Assembly (NCBI GenBank): GCA_900752535.1
Contig: CAADVV010000417.1
Location: 1 to 10,552, forward strand
Length of the DNA: 10,552 nt
Direction of reading: 5' to 3'
DNA from: Bacteroidales bacterium
GTDB taxonomy: Bacteria; Bacteroidota; Bacteroidia; Bacteroidales; Muribaculaceae
In this document: positions 9,701 through 10,552 of the stretch, piece by piece
How the letters are laid out: each line of letters opens with the position of its first letter
Numbering within the stretch: the stretch's first letter is position 1
Notes under the pieces: model-generated
Databases searched by the model: none
Told to the model about the DNA's origin: nothing
What the model saw: only the letters and a program-made list of their open reading frames with translations
Position numbers and translations under genes: made by a program

Positions 9701-9858
9701 CTAAGAAGAGCGGTCTCGACGTTATCCTCGCGGAGCCTCTCGAGCAGAACGACAAGATCTTCACTCTGGATGGTCTGCAGCTTCAGAAAGTACGTCACGG
9801 ATATGTGAATATCATCGTTCGTGCAGATGGACGAGTACAGAAAGTGTACGTTAAATAA
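6739..9858 (+). CDS. Secreted protein with two cohesin-like domains and seven ~99-residue helical repeats (1039 aa)
   Basis: No named family is recognised for the full protein. The chosen start is the ATG at 6739: it opens a typical signal peptide (MKKH, hydrophobic segment FLFSLVVAFG, cleavage after AYA, residue 27) and follows the A-rich CATTAAAA. A longer in-frame reading from a TTG at 6670 would run through the hairpin and bury the signal peptide. Residues about 29-168 and 169-307 are two beta-rich, cohesin-like domains, with signatures 'PVAALQFEVTTPEG' and 'VSGIQAVVVLPEG'. Residues 315-992 hold seven tandem repeats, the last divergent, with core TECPDVK, then a Y-x-x-x-T-L-x-x-(D/E)-Y stretch, an M-(S/A)-P turn, and an I-x-x-A-I-A-x-L helix. 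Five repeats carry one Cys at the same place. The last ~32 residues form a tail (TLDGLQLQKVRHGYVNII, then DGRVQKVYVK) like that of the preceding gene. No lipobox, membrane anchor or catalytic motif. Probably an extracellular structural or binding partner of the upstream product. Confidence 0.9.
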   Translation: MKKHLTAGTVRSMMFLFSLVVAFGAYAGNTLSIGNVALNNTEPKKVAITLDNDDPVAALQFEVTTPEGVNIVGDFERNDARFAPGQTSNYKIFNPNRSQLLVVCNNKNAGFIGNSGVIGYITVQATRNALENGLDGKVELKNIKLSTFSGGKIESNQNSTSGVSVTSDVVTISTVDPFVINPGGQHVVSLSAQQNFKVSGIQAVVVLPEGFKILNDEVNKGERLTNGAAISVTPRSDGRSYGIVIYDLMLEPNGIVNGNSGELFDFTVVAPENFTDSTAQIQFKDVEFANMKPRTVYASPVWADMTNGKTAYDRAMGEVTALRNSLAEALKTIATNSPDVKDLFPGTEISTAIDDLEAAVNTAYNDYTLTPDYDNVMSPVEGIRDAIAKLVVDAASAQAEYEAAKLRQQKFDEANAVIAGLENQLNVALATIAETCPDVKDAFNGADLSAQIAALKQAVQDAFDNQTIVEEYETLMSPVTVIQDGIAKLLTDARAAQDKHNAEVAAYNKAQAALATLDNTFKSALETIAAECADVKDNFKGEKISAEIAALKKAVEEAHANSTLAADYDKVMAPVADIETAIAALIKDAQDSQKAFNEQKALDQARVNANAAIAALEQSLANALSTIATECPNVKQNFTGAEISAQIAVLRSSVNTAYENRTLSTDYDNVMSPVAGIEAAIAQLIADAKAAQQAYNDEQEAIKNLNEAKAKADAKISELNASLTSTLATIAETCPDVKNDFKGEAVTASIAALRAAVDKAFADKTLVENYDQVMSPVTGIEAAIAKLLTDAQAAQKAFNEQSALDQARAKANATITALEKALADALSTIATECPDVKQNFTGAAISAQITVLRNSVNTAYDNKTLVNDYDNVMAPAATIDAAIAQLVTDAQAAQLEFERVEANNAAYEADLEEIENAQKALDEAIEKIKSDYPDYDYKADQATIQGLIDAQKKQADDALAAVATAGEYSNTVNLSAIEKMIDEMIENAKKSGLDVILAEPLEQNDKIFTLDGLQLQKVRHGYVNIIVRADGRVQKVYVK
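7681..9714 (+). repeat. Tandem array of seven ~300-bp coding repeats
   Basis: The repeats start at 7681, 7981, 8269, 8554, 8863, 9160 and 9490, encoding units of about 95-110 residues. Aligning on the conserved 'CPDVK' position gives anchors at residues 337, 436, 532, 631, 734, 833 and 932, so spacings of 99, 96, 99, 103, 99 and 99. The anchor is Ser in repeat 1, Cys in repeats 2-6 and Tyr in repeat 7, which is otherwise strongly diverged. Each unit reads as three helices separated by a D-V-K-x-x-F-x-G turn and an M-S/A-P turn. Repeats 2-6 are alike enough at the protein level to show descent by duplication. Confidence 0.9.
8515..9365 (+). repeat. Higher-order duplication: two-repeat unit copied with a 606-bp offset
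   Basis: The stretch from 8515 to about 8759 (end of repeat 3 and most of repeat 4) matches 9121 to about 9365 (end of repeat 5 and most of repeat 6) at a constant offset of 606 bases, without gaps. Shared blocks include CTCGACCAG, GCCCTGTCGACCATCGC, GTCAAGCAGAACTT and AGCGTGAACACCGCTTATGA. Repeats 4 and 6 are thus closer to each other than to repeat 5 between them, while repeat 5 resembles repeat 2. This suggests recent duplication of a two-unit block, or gene conversion, in an array that is still changing. Confidence 0.75.
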
Positions 9859-9918
9859 ATGAAAGAAGAACAAATTGAGACACTCCAAATAAACTCTAAA
9901 GTTTAATGGCAAAAACGG

Positions 9919-9956
9919 GGAGAGGGACTGTGTGATACAGTTCCTCTCCTAAATTT
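9919..9956 (+). terminator. Probable intrinsic terminator of the secreted-protein operon
   Basis: GGAGAGGGACTGT at 9919-9931 pairs with ACAGTTCCTCTCC at 9937-9949 (13 pairs, one G-U) around the loop GTGAT, and is followed by TAAATTT. It lies about 60 bases after the stop codon at 9856-9858. The right end overlaps the perfect 12-base palindrome CCTAAATTTAGG at 9948-9959. The weak T-tract makes the termination strength uncertain. Confidence 0.65.
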
Positions 9957-10093
9957 AGGTTTACACTGAAAGTTTTTCCGGTCTGTGATACAAGCCACGG
10001 CCGGAGGACCGTAAACCTGACTCGCGTAAGTAACCCGCACGGTGGCTCCGCGTTGGGGCATCGGGCGGTGGTGTGAGAAGCCGGTATACAAGG
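9957..10093. other. GC-rich structured intergenic stretch, candidate non-coding RNA or repeat element
   Basis: This stretch is more GC-rich than the spacers elsewhere in the window and has no credible gene; the only frame through it, on the minus strand, has a Cys/His/Pro/Arg-rich, unprotein-like translation that also runs across the hairpin at 9919-9949. It contains nested complementarity: AGGTTTAC at 9957-9964 pairs with GTAAACCT at 10011-10018, and CGGTC near 9979 pairs with GACCG directly next to it, so the two helices stack with a single bulge. Further right are G-rich blocks and a direct repeat GAAGCCGG (10078-10085 and 10093-10100). I do not recognise an RNA family. It could be an ncRNA, a folded 3' UTR or a remnant of a dispersed repeat. 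Confidence 0.4.
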
Positions 10094-10134
10094 AAGCCGG
10101 AGATAAACGTCACGAGGGCGTTTATCTCCGGCTT
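10094..10134. terminator. 16-bp perfect hairpin, probable bidirectional terminator between convergent genes
   Basis: AAGCCGGAGATAAACG at 10094-10109 is the exact reverse complement of CGTTTATCTCCGGCTT at 10119-10134, with a 9-base loop (inner T-G wobble possible). It starts 24 bases beyond the stop codon of the minus-strand EF-G gene. On the plus strand it is followed by GATTTTGTCC; on the minus strand the tail is less T-rich (CCTTGTATACC). Its position between converging genes favours a terminator serving the EF-G gene and perhaps read-through from the left. Confidence 0.75.
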
Positions 10135-10157
10135 GATTTTGTCCGGGTCGCGATGGA

Positions 10158-10552
10158 TTATTCGTCGGCTTTCTGCTTCTCGGCGTAGTCTTTGAGGAGT
10201 TTCTCCTGAACGTCGCCGGGAACGAGCTCGTAGCCCGAGAACTTCATGGTGAACGACGAGCGTCCGCCCGTGATTGAGCTGAGGGCTGTCGAATAGCTCG
10301 ACATCTCTTTGAGAGGAACTTTGGCCTGAATCTTTTCGAAGCCGCTGTCGCTCGACATGCCCATGATGATGGCGCGGCGTCCCTGCAGGTCGCTCATAAC
10401 GTCGCCCATGACATCGCTCGGCACGAGAACCTCGACGTCATAGATAGGCTCGAGGACCTTCGGGTTGGCGTTGCGGAAGGCTTCGCCGAAAGCGTTGCGG
10501 GCTGCCAGACGGAATGAGATTTCGTTTGAGTCAACGGGGTGCATCTTGCCGT
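10158..10552 (-). CDS. fusA: Elongation factor G, second-paralog type (EF-G2-like), C-terminal part only
   Basis: The gene is cut by the window edge; about 130 C-terminal residues remain, ending at the stop codon complementary to 10158-10160. They cover the end of domain IV (GKMHPVDSNEISFRLAARNA) and domain V of translational GTPase EF-G, with the family signatures LEPIYDVEVLVPS, MGDVMSDLQGRRA, VPLKEM and a GGRSSFTMKF strand. EF-G moves tRNA and mRNA through the ribosome. Two facts suggest the second Bacteroidetes paralog (EF-G2, known in Bacteroides as a GTPase-deficient factor used during carbon limitation) rather than the housekeeping copy: from memory the housekeeping Bacteroides protein ends quite differently (SMVYDHYAQV region, then a GRADLL end), and no rpsJ follows, as it would in the str operon. 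The diagnostic GTPase domain lies outside the window, so the paralog assignment is an inference. It converges on the two secreted-protein genes and appears functionally unrelated to them. Confidence 0.9.
   Translation of the reverse strand, partial: GKMHPVDSNEISFRLAARNAFGEAFRNANPKVLEPIYDVEVLVPSDVMGDVMSDLQGRRAIIMGMSSDSGFEKIQAKVPLKEMSSYSTALSSITGGRSSFTMKFSGYELVPGDVQEKLLKDYAEKQKADE

Noticed and set aside
7681..9714. CRISPR-like or non-coding tandem repeat
   Set aside because: The units are about 300 bases, keep the reading frame, and vary mostly at third codon positions. They are protein repeats, not short direct repeats with spacers.
9142..9912. 256-residue minus-strand reading frame over the repeats of the second gene
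   Set aside because: It is a shadow of the repetitive coding sequence: its own repeats follow those of the plus-strand gene, and it runs across the real stop codon into the spacer.
9903..10091. Possible 62-residue protein on the minus strand
   Set aside because: It overlaps the terminator hairpin at 9919-9949 and the structured stretch, and its composition (Cys, His, Arg, Pro) is unlike the neighbouring genes.

Overview
The window looks like chromosomal DNA from a gut Bacteroidales bacterium, most likely Muribaculaceae or a close relative. This is inferred from four things: GC content near the middle of the range with Ala/Asp/Asn/Leu-rich secreted proteins, A-rich start regions without Shine-Dalgarno sequences, C-terminal tails of the Bacteroidales 'GINIIR..DG.V.K' type, and an EF-G C-terminus of the Bacteroidetes second-paralog type. 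No species can be named from the sequence alone.

Layout: positions 1-439 are non-coding, with a few small inverted repeats, and probably hold the promoter and leader of the first gene. Positions 440-6649 (+) encode a giant secreted protein of 2069 residues: signal peptide, N-terminal beta-sandwich (carbohydrate-binding-like) domain, about 1,680 residues of helical or coiled-coil modules, a dockerin-like pair of calcium loops, a cohesin-like beta domain and a short conserved C-terminal tail. An 89-nt spacer with a strong hairpin leads to a second secreted protein at 6739-9858 (+), 1039 residues: signal peptide, two cohesin-like beta domains, seven tandem ~99-residue helical repeats and a C-terminal tail like that of the first gene. 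A terminator-like hairpin follows. After it come an unusual, GC-rich, structured stretch without a credible gene and a 16-bp perfect hairpin. The last gene, on the minus strand and cut by the window edge, encodes the C-terminus of an elongation factor G paralog and converges on the other two.

How it may work: the two large genes lie in the same direction, close together, and share their architecture (signal peptide, helical modules, cohesin-like fold, same tail). They are probably co-transcribed and act together outside the cytoplasm. One carries a dockerin-like module and the other two cohesin-like modules, so a direct protein-protein interaction forming a long surface fibre or scaffold is an attractive but unproven idea. 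No enzyme, transporter, mobile element, CRISPR array, tRNA or rRNA is visible.
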